A DNA stretch of 10,078 nt, from contig JACDDG010000059.1 of assembly GCA_013817115.1 (NCBI GenBank), forward strand, positions 1 through 10,078, read 5' to 3'. A model generated the notes under the pieces. The model did no database searches, had not been told where the DNA came from, and saw nothing but the letters and a program-made list of their open reading frames with translations. Source of the DNA: Parachlamydiaceae bacterium. Its GTDB lineage: Bacteria > Chlamydiota > Chlamydiia > Chlamydiales > Parachlamydiaceae. Made by a program: the position numbers and the translations under genes. Shown here one piece after another: positions 1-6,436 of the stretch. Position 1 is the stretch's first letter. Every line of letters begins with the position of its first letter.

Positions 1-382
1 CTCTTCAGGACAAAGAGGTTTTCCAGTGGACTTGAGCAAGATATCTCTCCATTTGCATAGTAAAATCTTCTCATTATACCATGCGGAAAATTGAAGTCAA
101 TCACTTCATTTGCAAACCTCTATAGTATCTTACAACTTTCCGTGCAATCCCCGGCTATGTGCGAAAAATAGAGCAGCATTTTTGCTATTAGGGGATACAG
201 GATTTAGGTGATAAATTTGCGCTAACTGGTCAACTGGGGCTGGGCCAGACTCGTATCATCCGTAACTAATAGTCCGAAACTAATGCGCCATAAATTATTA
301 CCTCATCTGTCGTTATGTGTTCACTTTTGTTAAATTTGTGGCATGAAAATGCTTAGGATACGTGGTGGCCTAGGTTTCAGAC

Positions 383-398
383 CTGACATTCTGACATT
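383..398. repeat. Perfect tandem duplication of an 8-base unit
   Basis: CTGACATT occurs at 383-390 and again directly at 391-398. It is a short two-copy direct repeat in the apparently non-coding left flank, perhaps from replication slippage or a small target duplication. No function is evident. Confidence 0.6.
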
Positions 399-589
399 TG
401 CACATCTTGGATGATATGTTTCTGGTTGAAGCAAATATCAGAATATCACGTCAGACACCTATGGCGGGGCATCCTTCTCTTTTGCAAACTAAGACAAAAT
501 TTGCCACTAAACTTTGCACTAATTTTTACCTTTAATTCTACACTCCACCCTCTGCGTCAAAAAAACTTCCTTCACCCCATGCTTAAATA

Positions 590-618
590 CCCCTCTCTTC
601 CCCTCTTCCCTCCCTCTT
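590..618 (+). other. 29-base pure pyrimidine tract upstream of nuoH
   Basis: Every base from 590 to 618 on the plus strand is C or T, and the surrounding stretch from about 541 to 660 is also strongly C/T-rich. It lies about 100 bases before the nuoH start. If transcribed it would give a C/U-rich, poorly structured leader. No role can be read from the sequence alone. Confidence 0.75.
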
Positions 619-711
619 GTACCCCCTCACCCCGCAAATCCTCATTAAACTTTTTTGTTTACATACAAAAAATTTTAATCTAAGTTCCGAAATATTGAAA
701 GTGAAGGTAGT

Positions 712-715
712 GAGG
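712..715 (+). promoter_or_regulatory. Ribosome binding site that fixes the nuoH start
   Basis: GAGG lies six bases before GTG 722. This supports GTG 722 as the start, giving 325 residues, the usual NuoH length, rather than the in-frame codons upstream (ATG 617, GTG 701, GTG 710), which lack an equally good site or would add a non-conserved tail. Confidence 0.7.
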
Positions 716-721
716 TATCTT

Positions 722-1699
722 GTGCTAGGTGACATCATTGAAATTCTTATCAAAAGCGTCATACTCGTCATGCTGCTCCTTGGAGCAGCTGCTTATATGA
801 CCTTTTGTGAACGCGTGATTATGGCTAGAGTGCAGCTCAGGCTAGGTCCTAACCGCGTCGGCCCTCTCGGCCTCCTACAACCTATTGCCGATGGCATTAA
901 ATTACTCACGAAAGAAAGCTTTCGCCCAGATAATATCGAAAAATTCGCCTACTTAATCGCCCCCGCAATTTCAGTATTCACCGCCCTTATGGCTTTCGTG
1001 CTTATTCCGTTTGGGGATACCATCGAAATTGCAGGCAGGACCGTCAGTCTTCGCATTGCAGACCTCAATGCCGGTATTCTTGTCCTTCTAGCGATCTCTT
1101 CGCTAGCAGTCTATGGAATCGTTTTGGCCGGATGGGCATCTAACAACCGCTATTCCTTACTCGGAGGCCTCCGCAGCACAGCTCAGTTCATCAGTTATGA
1201 AATACCGATGGGGCTCTCCATTGTTACTGTTGTACTAACGGCAAACACTTTAAGCCTTCCTGAAATCGTCAAAGCTCAGCAAAATTACTGGTTTATTTTA
1301 ACGAATCCCATTAGCTTCATCATCTATTTCATTACAGCTTTTGCAGAAACAAATCGCGCACCTTTCGATCTTCCGGAATCAGAACAAGAGCTTACAGGTG
1401 GCTACCATACAGAATATGGCGGCATGCGCTTTGCCAGCTTCTTCCTCGCTGAATACGTCAATATACTAGCCGTTTCCTCGATCGCCACAACTCTATTTCT
1501 CGGGGGCTGGTATGGGCCTACTGACACCCCATTTATTTGGTTCATTTTAAAAGTCGCTGTCCTCGTTTTTATATTTATGTGGGTACGCGCTACGATGGCA
1601 CGATTACGTTACAATCAGCTGATGAGCTTAGGGTGGAAAGTGCTCACCCCTGTAGCCACGCTGAATCTTCTCGTTACAGCTTATTTTATATTGAGATAA
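722..1699 (+). CDS. nuoH: NADH-quinone oxidoreductase subunit H (NDH-1 membrane subunit at the quinone site)
   Basis: NuoH (ND1 homologue) is an integral membrane subunit of complex I. It joins the peripheral arm to the membrane arm and forms much of the quinone-binding chamber. The family signatures are clear: RLGPNRVGPLG at about residues 40-50, followed by the QPIADGIKLLTKE segment, and ETNRAPFDLPESEQEL beginning at residue 209, the conserved acidic cytoplasmic loop near the quinone site. Several hydrophobic helices follow the usual pattern. With GTG 722 the protein has 325 residues, matching the family. An in-frame extension back to ATG 617 exists, but its residues do not resemble NuoH. 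The gene heads a run of seven nuo genes and ends 13 bases before nuoI. Unusually, nuoG is not directly upstream. Family identity is certain; the start is well supported but not proven. Confidence 0.95.
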   Translation: MLGDIIEILIKSVILVMLLLGAAAYMTFCERVIMARVQLRLGPNRVGPLGLLQPIADGIKLLTKESFRPDNIEKFAYLIAPAISVFTALMAFVLIPFGDTIEIAGRTVSLRIADLNAGILVLLAISSLAVYGIVLAGWASNNRYSLLGGLRSTAQFISYEIPMGLSIVTVVLTANTLSLPEIVKAQQNYWFILTNPISFIIYFITAFAETNRAPFDLPESEQELTGGYHTEYGGMRFASFFLAEYVNILAVSSIATTLFLGGWYGPTDTPFIWFILKVAVLVFIFMWVRATMARLRYNQLMSLGWKVLTPVATLNLLVTAYFILR

Positions 1700-1712
1700 C
1701 CTAAGACACTAT

Positions 1713-2198
1713 ATGAAAAAAACACCTCGAAATGCATTTAAACAAATTTTAGCCACTTTGCGAGGGCTATTTATCGTATTAAAATACGCCTTTAAGCGCC
1801 CCGTAACATTACGTTATCCCGAAGAAAAAAGAAATTTGCCGGCTCGTTCACGTGGTCGGCATTATCTTACAAAATGGAACGACGGCCTTGAACGCTGCGT
1901 TGGATGTGAACTGTGTGCGATCGTTTGCCCCTCACAAGCTATTTACGTAAAGCCTGCTCAAAATGATCCTGACGCACCGAATTCTCATGGTGAACGCTAT
2001 GCTTCTGATTTCCAGATTAATATGCTACGTTGCATTTACTGTGGATATTGCGAAGAAGCTTGCCCTACCGGAGCTATCATCTTAAGTAGTGAATATGAAT
2101 TTTCTGCTTATACGCGACAAGAGCTGATCTACACCAAAGACAAACTGACCGAGAAAAGTCCGGGTGATGCAGGCCGCGACCCTAATCGAGAAATTTAA
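1713..2198 (+). CDS. nuoI: NADH-quinone oxidoreductase subunit I (8Fe-8S ferredoxin-like)
   Basis: NuoI (TYKY homologue) carries the two [4Fe-4S] clusters (N6a and N6b) that pass electrons along the peripheral arm of complex I towards the terminal cluster N2 in NuoB. Both cluster motifs are intact: C62-x2-C65-x2-C68-x3-C72-P and C107-x2-C110-x2-C113-x3-C117-P. The basic N-terminal part, ending in KRPVTLRYPEEKR at about residues 28-40, is typical of the segment that lies on the membrane. At 161 residues it is slightly shorter than the roughly 180 of Escherichia coli, within the family range. ATG 1713 follows the nuoH stop by 13 bases. The ribosome binding site is weak (TAAG at about 1704), so coupling to nuoH translation is likely. 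The nuoJ ribosome binding site starts right after its stop codon. Confidence 0.97.
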   Translation: MKKTPRNAFKQILATLRGLFIVLKYAFKRPVTLRYPEEKRNLPARSRGRHYLTKWNDGLERCVGCELCAIVCPSQAIYVKPAQNDPDAPNSHGERYASDFQINMLRCIYCGYCEEACPTGAIILSSEYEFSAYTRQELIYTKDKLTEKSPGDAGRDPNREI

Positions 2199-2199
2199 G

Positions 2200-2204
2200 A
2201 GGAG
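2200..2204 (+). promoter_or_regulatory. Ribosome binding site of nuoJ
   Basis: AGGAG lies in a purine-rich run just after the nuoI stop codon, eight bases before ATG 2213. A TTG at 2210 is in frame one codon earlier, but ATG 2213 has the better codon and spacing. Confidence 0.75.
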
Positions 2205-2212
2205 AGCCGTTG

Positions 2213-2722
2213 ATGGATTCAGTCCCCACAATGCAAATTATTCTTGGAATCATCCTCATTATCGCCTCCTTAGGGGTCATCCTGTCGAAAAAGCCGGTCT
2301 ACTCATGCCTTCATTTTTTGTTGGCGCTTCTTGTTTTAGCAGGACTCTACCTCCAACTAAGCGCTGAATTTATAGCTGTCATGCAAGTGCTTATTTATGC
2401 CGGAGCTATCTTGGTAGCTTTTATGTTTGTCATGGTGCTTTTTCAAAATGCCCATCAAAAAATCATGTTGACTCATGGCAAAAGCACCCCTTTGTTAATT
2501 GGTGCTTTCGGCGGTTGTTTTGTACTCGCCCTCATTTATTTGGGGAAACAACTTTCTACCTCTACTTCGCAAGGGTCTAATCAGCTTTCAGATCAATTTG
2601 GCACTGCTCAATCTATTGGTAAAACTCTCTACGTCGAATACTTTTTCCCTTTCGAAGCAGTGATTTTACTATTCCTAATTGCTACGATTGGATCATTCTA
2701 CATCGGAAAAAAGGAAGTATAA
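2213..2722 (+). CDS. nuoJ: NADH-quinone oxidoreductase subunit J (membrane arm)
   Basis: NuoJ (ND6 homologue) is a small membrane-arm subunit whose third helix carries a pi-bulge involved in coupling quinone reduction to proton pumping. The hallmark helix is present at about residues 51-76 (EFIAVMQVLIYAGAILV and following residues). A second signature, PFEAVILLFLIATIGS, lies at about 146-161. I read about five hydrophobic helices, with a polar loop at about 112-138 that is rich in Ser, Thr and Gln. The length of 169 residues is close to the usual 165-185. The start at ATG 2213 has a strong AGGAG site. The stop precedes nuoK by five bases, and the nuoK ribosome binding site lies within the last codons of this gene. 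TTG 2210 would add only one residue. Confidence 0.94.
   Translation: MDSVPTMQIILGIILIIASLGVILSKKPVYSCLHFLLALLVLAGLYLQLSAEFIAVMQVLIYAGAILVAFMFVMVLFQNAHQKIMLTHGKSTPLLIGAFGGCFVLALIYLGKQLSTSTSQGSNQLSDQFGTAQSIGKTLYVEYFFPFEAVILLFLIATIGSFYIGKKEV
2711..2717 (+). promoter_or_regulatory. Ribosome binding site of nuoK inside the end of nuoJ
   Basis: AAGGAAG overlaps the last codons of nuoJ and precedes GTG 2728 by ten bases, with an A-rich spacer. The spacing is a little long, so coupling with nuoJ termination probably helps initiation. Confidence 0.55.
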
Positions 2723-2727
2723 AAAAA

Positions 2728-3027
2728 GTGGACAATTTTTTTCTGGTTTTCGTCAGTTTTGCGATGTTTACAATCGGATTGATAGGCGTTTTAGCCATGC
2801 GCAATGTCCTAATATTTTTCCTATCACTCGAACTGATGCTAAACGCTGCAAATCTTCTCTTTGTCTTCTTTGCTAACCGCTGGGATAATCAAACGGGTTT
2901 GATATGGGTCTTCTTTGTTCTGGTCGTAGCTGCTGCTGAAGCAGCGGTAGGATTTGCTCTCATTATCAACTTATTCCGTACTAAGCAAGCTGTAGATATT
3001 GACAGTTACAATGAACTTAAGGGATGA
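2728..3027 (+). CDS. nuoK: NADH-quinone oxidoreductase subunit K (membrane arm)
   Basis: NuoK (ND4L homologue) is a three-helix membrane subunit that contributes to the proton path between the quinone end and the antiporter-like subunits. The two membrane glutamates essential in the family are present: E35 in LSLELMLNAANLL and E71 in AAAEAAVGFAL, matching E36 and E72 of Escherichia coli. The C-terminal pattern DIDSYNELKG matches the usual NIDSVSEMRG-like tail. With GTG 2728 the product has 99 residues, the normal length. The next candidate, ATG 2764, would remove most of the first helix. The gene starts five bases after nuoJ and ends three bases before nuoL, so the three genes are almost certainly translated from one message. 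Confidence 0.96.
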   Translation: MDNFFLVFVSFAMFTIGLIGVLAMRNVLIFFLSLELMLNAANLLFVFFANRWDNQTGLIWVFFVLVVAAAEAAVGFALIINLFRTKQAVDIDSYNELKG

Positions 3028-3030
3028 TCT

Positions 3031-4917
3031 ATGTCGTTTGTACCTTGGATAGCTCTATTTTTGCCATTAGTTAGCTTTATCGTTCAGCTTTTGGCTTACC
3101 CTATTTTGACACGCCGGCAAACCGCCTGGATTGCATGTAGCTCTCTTGTCGTTTCATTTTTGCTCTTTGTCGTGATCCTGCTAGGTTACCTGCAAAACGA
3201 CTTGATTGCAATGGACCTCTCCTTATTCAAATGGATTCCGATTGACAGCATCAATGCAAATTTTGGCATACGCATCGATGCACTATCTTTGGTTATGGCC
3301 TTAATCATCACTGGAATTGGGTCACTGATTCATATCTATTCCGTTGGCTATATGGACCATGAAGAGGATTATGTTCGCTATTTTGCATGCTTAAATCTCT
3401 TTATCTTTGCCATGCTTGTTCTTGTTTTGGCTGATAACCTTCTGCTTCTTTTTGTAGGCTGGGAAGGTGTGGGATTAGCTTCATACCTACTAATTGGATA
3501 TGACTACTACCGGCCTAAAGCTGCAGTTGCGGCTGTAAAAGCTTTTGTGGTCAATCGCGTTGGGGACTTTGGTCTTCTACTTGGATTACTTCTGACTTTT
3601 CACACTTTTGGCACATCGGATATGATGGACATCACTCAGCAGTTAAACGGATTTAGACTCGGTGATCCCCTCATTACAACTATTGCACTGCTCTACTTCT
3701 TCGGGGCTTGCGGTAAGTCAGCTCAGATTCCGTTACACGTTTGGTTGGCAGATGCTATGGAAGGTCCGACACCTGTTTCAGCCCTCATCCACGCTGCGAC
3801 GATGGTCACCGCCGGAGTTTACCTTGTTGTGCGTATGGATGCCCTTTTTATCCTATCACCACTTGCGTTGCAAGTGATTGGCACTATCGGTGCAACAACA
3901 GCATTATTTGCTGCTCTTTGCGCCATCGGGCAAACAGACCTTAAACGTGTCCTCGCGTATTCGACTGTCAGTCAGCTGGGGTATATGTTTATGGCTTGCG
4001 GAGCCAAAGCGTTCTACGCCGCGATGTTTCATTTGACAATGCATGCTTTTATAAAAGCGCTCCTCTTTCTTTCAGCCGGCAACGTGGTTCACGTTTTAAA
4101 CGGCTTGACAGATATGCGAAAAATGGGCGGATTGGCAAAAAAGCTTCCCGTCACTAATTATTTCTTTTTATTCGGAGTCCTCGCTTTGTCGGGAGTCCCC
4201 CCCTTTGCGGCATTTTTCAGTAAGGAGCTTATTCTAGCACAAGAGCATCTTTCAGGCTTTGACGCGCTATTTTACATGGGCCTTTTCACCTCAGTTTTGA
4301 CAGCTTTTTACTTGACTCGGGCTTATTGCTTAACCTTTACAGGGACTTCTCGCCTTCCAACGGCTTTAGAAAATTCCACAGAACCGATTCATGATGCTCC
4401 AAAAATCATGCTGATTCCGACTTCTGTTTTATTATTTTTCTCATTATTTGGTGGAGCACTAGGTTTTTCAGCTTCAGGAATTCCCCCCTTACTATCTTTT
4501 TTAAAAGAAATTGGAATTACTCCTTCAGAATATGAACTCAGCACGCATTTTGCTTTTACAGCGGAACTCAATATGGCTGTGATCGGAGCTTTCCTCGGGA
4601 TTGGACTCGCAGTATTTCTTTATGTCTTTTATTCTAAGCAAGAAAATCCAATACACCTTTTCAAAAGAGCTTTTTACATTGATGAAATCTACACCATGTT
4701 TATTGTCCAACCCCTTAAAAAGCTTTCTTACGCAATTACATCACGAGTTGAACCTGAAATATTTACTGGAAGCATGCAGCAGATTACAAAGGCAACAACA
4801 TCCCTTGCTGGTTTCTTTCAGGAAATGCAAAGCGGACAAATCCGCTCCTATGTCGCTTGGATGGCTGCTACCGCCGCATTTTTAGTCACCTACATTCTTG
4901 CTATGCAAGTTAATTAA
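3031..4917 (+). CDS. nuoL: NADH-quinone oxidoreductase subunit L (distal antiporter-like proton pump)
   Basis: NuoL (ND5 homologue) is the distal Mrp-antiporter-like subunit of the membrane arm. It pumps protons and carries the long lateral helix HL. The proton-path residues are intact: E145 in FVGWEGVGLASYLL, K229 in FFGACGKSAQIPLHVWL, H254 in SALIHAATMV, H334, H338 and K342 in the FHLTMHAFIKALLFL segment, and K398 in AAFFSKEL. These correspond to the known E144, K229, H254, H334, H338, K342 and K399 of Escherichia coli. Its 628 residues compare with about 613 there, and the C-terminal third includes the region expected for helix HL and the final anchor helix. ATG 3031 has AAGGG at 3019-3023, inside the end of nuoK, with a seven-base spacer. 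No truncation or frameshift is seen. Confidence 0.98.
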   Translation: MSFVPWIALFLPLVSFIVQLLAYPILTRRQTAWIACSSLVVSFLLFVVILLGYLQNDLIAMDLSLFKWIPIDSINANFGIRIDALSLVMALIITGIGSLIHIYSVGYMDHEEDYVRYFACLNLFIFAMLVLVLADNLLLLFVGWEGVGLASYLLIGYDYYRPKAAVAAVKAFVVNRVGDFGLLLGLLLTFHTFGTSDMMDITQQLNGFRLGDPLITTIALLYFFGACGKSAQIPLHVWLADAMEGPTPVSALIHAATMVTAGVYLVVRMDALFILSPLALQVIGTIGATTALFAALCAIGQTDLKRVLAYSTVSQLGYMFMACGAKAFYAAMFHLTMHAFIKALLFLSAGNVVHVLNGLTDMRKMGGLAKKLPVTNYFFLFGVLALSGVPPFAAFFSKELILAQEHLSGFDALFYMGLFTSVLTAFYLTRAYCLTFTGTSRLPTALENSTEPIHDAPKIMLIPTSVLLFFSLFGGALGFSASGIPPLLSFLKEIGITPSEYELSTHFAFTAELNMAVIGAFLGIGLAVFLYVFYSKQENPIHLFKRAFYIDEIYTMFIVQPLKKLSYAITSRVEPEIFTGSMQQITKATTSLAGFFQEMQSGQIRSYVAWMAATAAFLVTYILAMQVN

Positions 4918-4945
4918 GGACTAAATTTATTTACGCTTGAGTTCT

Positions 4946-4951
4946 AAGGAG
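4946..4951 (+). promoter_or_regulatory. Ribosome binding site that fixes the nuoM start
   Basis: AAGGAG, a perfect core, lies six bases before GTG 4958. It rules in favour of GTG 4958 over the upstream in-frame TTG 4937, which has no comparable site. Confidence 0.8.
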
Positions 4952-4957
4952 TTTGTC

Positions 4958-6436
4958 GTGCCTAACCTATTGTTACTTATCATCCTGCCATTTGTTGCTG
5001 CGATTATCGCTATGGCTATTGGAAGCTCAAGTTCCCCTCTGTCGATCACGAATAAACAAAGGGTGTATCTTGTTTTGAGTTTCCTTCCCTTAGGAATATT
5101 GCTATTGGGATATAATCACTGGAACGGTAGTGAAATTAATTTCCCTTGGATTTCTGCTCTTGAGATAAATTTCCATTTGCATATTGATTCCATATCCCTA
5201 TTATTTGTCACACTGACTGCCCTCATCATTCCCGTAGCGATATATGTTGGGCCAACTGATGCGCGCTCATCCCCTTTCTATTTTCTGACATTCTTACTGC
5301 AAGGCTTTCTATTTATACTATTCACTACGCGCGATCTGGTTTTGTTCACCATCTCTTGGGAAGCCATCTTACTTCCACTCTACTTCATCATCACTCTTAA
5401 AGGTGGTGAAAATCGACAAAAAGCAGCCTTGCAATTTTTGGTCTACATGATCGCAGGTTCAGCGCTACTTGTTGCCGCGGTATTGGGACTTTACATCACT
5501 TCACCTGAACCGACATTCAATTTCGATAAGTTAGCCCTTTATGCAGCTCAAAACACTTATGCGCCGGTCTTTTTTGCTATTTTTATGCTAGCTTTTGCTG
5601 TGAAAACTCCGCTATTCCCTTTTCATGGTTGGCTGCCTGATACTTACATGCGCGCCCCTTTTGCCGGAACAATTCTACTTTCTGCACTGCTCTCCAAAGC
5701 GGGCATTTATGGAATCGCTAGAATCGGATACGAATTTTTCCCCACTCTCATCACACAATATAGCCCTGTTTTACTATCACTAGCCATTGTGGGCGCTCTT
5801 TACGGAGCCATCGCAGCTTGGACCCAAAATGACTTTAAACGTCTAATCGCCTATTCCAGCTTCTCGCACGTCAATTTCATTTTGGCCGGATTATTTATCT
5901 CCACTGAAATGTCATTGCAAGGTGCTGTTTTGCAGGCCTTCAACCATGGAATTACAATTACAGCATTATTTTTAGTCGCCTATTGGTTGAAACAACGCGT
6001 GGGGACAACATCGATCGATACTGTTGGAGGCGCTGCGAAATCATACACCCGACTTTTTTGGCTGACTTTATTTTTCGTTTTTGCTTCTATAGCTTTACCA
6101 AGTACCAGCAACTTTGTCGGAGAATTCATTATTCTCTTAGCTTTGTTTAAGAAAAACGCCTGGCTAGCTGCACTACTAACTTTAACAGTAATTCTTTCAG
6201 CAATGTACATGTTAAGATGGATGGAAAAAGTTTATTTTGGGGAATCCAGAGGGCTCGATCAAGAATCTTCATCCTTGTCAAAAGATCTTGGTCTCAAAGA
6301 ATTGGCCGTTGCCTTGCCGCTTGCTGCCATCATTTTAGGGATTGGAATTTTCCCGGGCCCCGTTTTAAATGAGCTTAAACCGACTGTCGAAAAATTAACC
6401 GCTTTGCCAACGTTTCTCGCAAAGGAGACTCTGTGA
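4958..6436 (+). CDS. nuoM: NADH-quinone oxidoreductase subunit M (antiporter-like proton pump)
   Basis: NuoM (ND4 homologue) is the middle antiporter-like proton-pumping subunit of the membrane arm. Counted from GTG 4958, the family's key residues are present: E135 in the SWEAILLPLYF segment, K216 and H223 in AVKTPLFPFHGWLPDTY, K247 in LLSKAGIYG, H330 in AFNHGI, and E389 in SNFVGEF. These correspond to E144, K234, K265 and E407 of Escherichia coli. The product has 492 residues, a normal length, with about 14 hydrophobic helices. The 40-base gap after nuoL is the largest within the cluster. It holds a strong AAGGAG site but no promoter that I can see. The stop codon overlaps the nuoN start in a GTGA arrangement (6433-6436). 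Confidence 0.97.
   Translation: MPNLLLLIILPFVAAIIAMAIGSSSSPLSITNKQRVYLVLSFLPLGILLLGYNHWNGSEINFPWISALEINFHLHIDSISLLFVTLTALIIPVAIYVGPTDARSSPFYFLTFLLQGFLFILFTTRDLVLFTISWEAILLPLYFIITLKGGENRQKAALQFLVYMIAGSALLVAAVLGLYITSPEPTFNFDKLALYAAQNTYAPVFFAIFMLAFAVKTPLFPFHGWLPDTYMRAPFAGTILLSALLSKAGIYGIARIGYEFFPTLITQYSPVLLSLAIVGALYGAIAAWTQNDFKRLIAYSSFSHVNFILAGLFISTEMSLQGAVLQAFNHGITITALFLVAYWLKQRVGTTSIDTVGGAAKSYTRLFWLTLFFVFASIALPSTSNFVGEFIILLALFKKNAWLAALLTLTVILSAMYMLRWMEKVYFGESRGLDQESSSLSKDLGLKELAVALPLAAIILGIGIFPGPVLNELKPTVEKLTALPTFLAKETL
6421..6427 (+). promoter_or_regulatory. Ribosome binding site of nuoN inside the end of nuoM
   Basis: AAAGGAG lies five bases before GTG 6433 and within the last codons of nuoM. 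The start and stop codons overlap, so re-initiation by ribosomes ending nuoM is likely. Confidence 0.8.

Larger units (their letters stand above)
1..721. other. Left flank of nuoH with no confident gene; possible gene relics
   Basis: I see no gene that I can defend in this stretch. In the usual nuo order the end of nuoG would lie here, but no frame carries NuoG-like sequence. On the minus strand two different frames stay open to the left edge, one from about 119 and one from about 96. Neither has a start codon with a convincing ribosome binding site, and the first is preceded in frame by a TAG at 122-120. A 41-codon minus-strand frame (255-130) and a 39-codon plus-strand frame (ATG 416 to TAA 535) read like protein but are too short to assign. 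The stretch could be decayed coding sequence, a long leader for nuoH, or both. No tRNA or rRNA was recognised. Confidence 0.5.

Noticed and set aside
92..108. Inverted repeat TGAAGT/ACTTCA with a five-base loop
   Set aside because: A six-base stem in AT-balanced DNA is expected by chance; no T-run or other context gives it a role.
338..356. Sigma-54-like promoter (GTGGCATGAAAATGCTT)
   Set aside because: The GG and GC elements are nine bases apart, not the required ten.
640..680. Sigma-70-type promoter for nuoH (TTGTTT and TTTAAT)
   Set aside because: The two boxes are only 13 bases apart. I could not find a pair with acceptable spacing, so no promoter is called for nuoH.
411..683. 90-codon plus-strand frame upstream of nuoH
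   Set aside because: It has no ribosome binding site, runs through the pyrimidine tract giving low-complexity Pro/Ser/Leu sequence, and shows no family pattern.
617..721. N-terminal extension of NuoH to ATG 617
   Set aside because: The extra 35 residues are not NuoH-like, part of them comes from the pyrimidine tract, and GTG 722 has a well-placed GAGG and gives the normal length.
3662..3944. Open frames inside nuoL in other phases, and similar ones inside nuoI, nuoM and nuoN
   Set aside because: They lie fully within strongly conserved nuo genes, lack ribosome binding sites and have no family pattern; they are by-products of the true coding frames.
4937..4957. TTG 4937 as the nuoM start
   Set aside because: No ribosome binding site precedes it, whereas a perfect AAGGAG serves GTG 4958.
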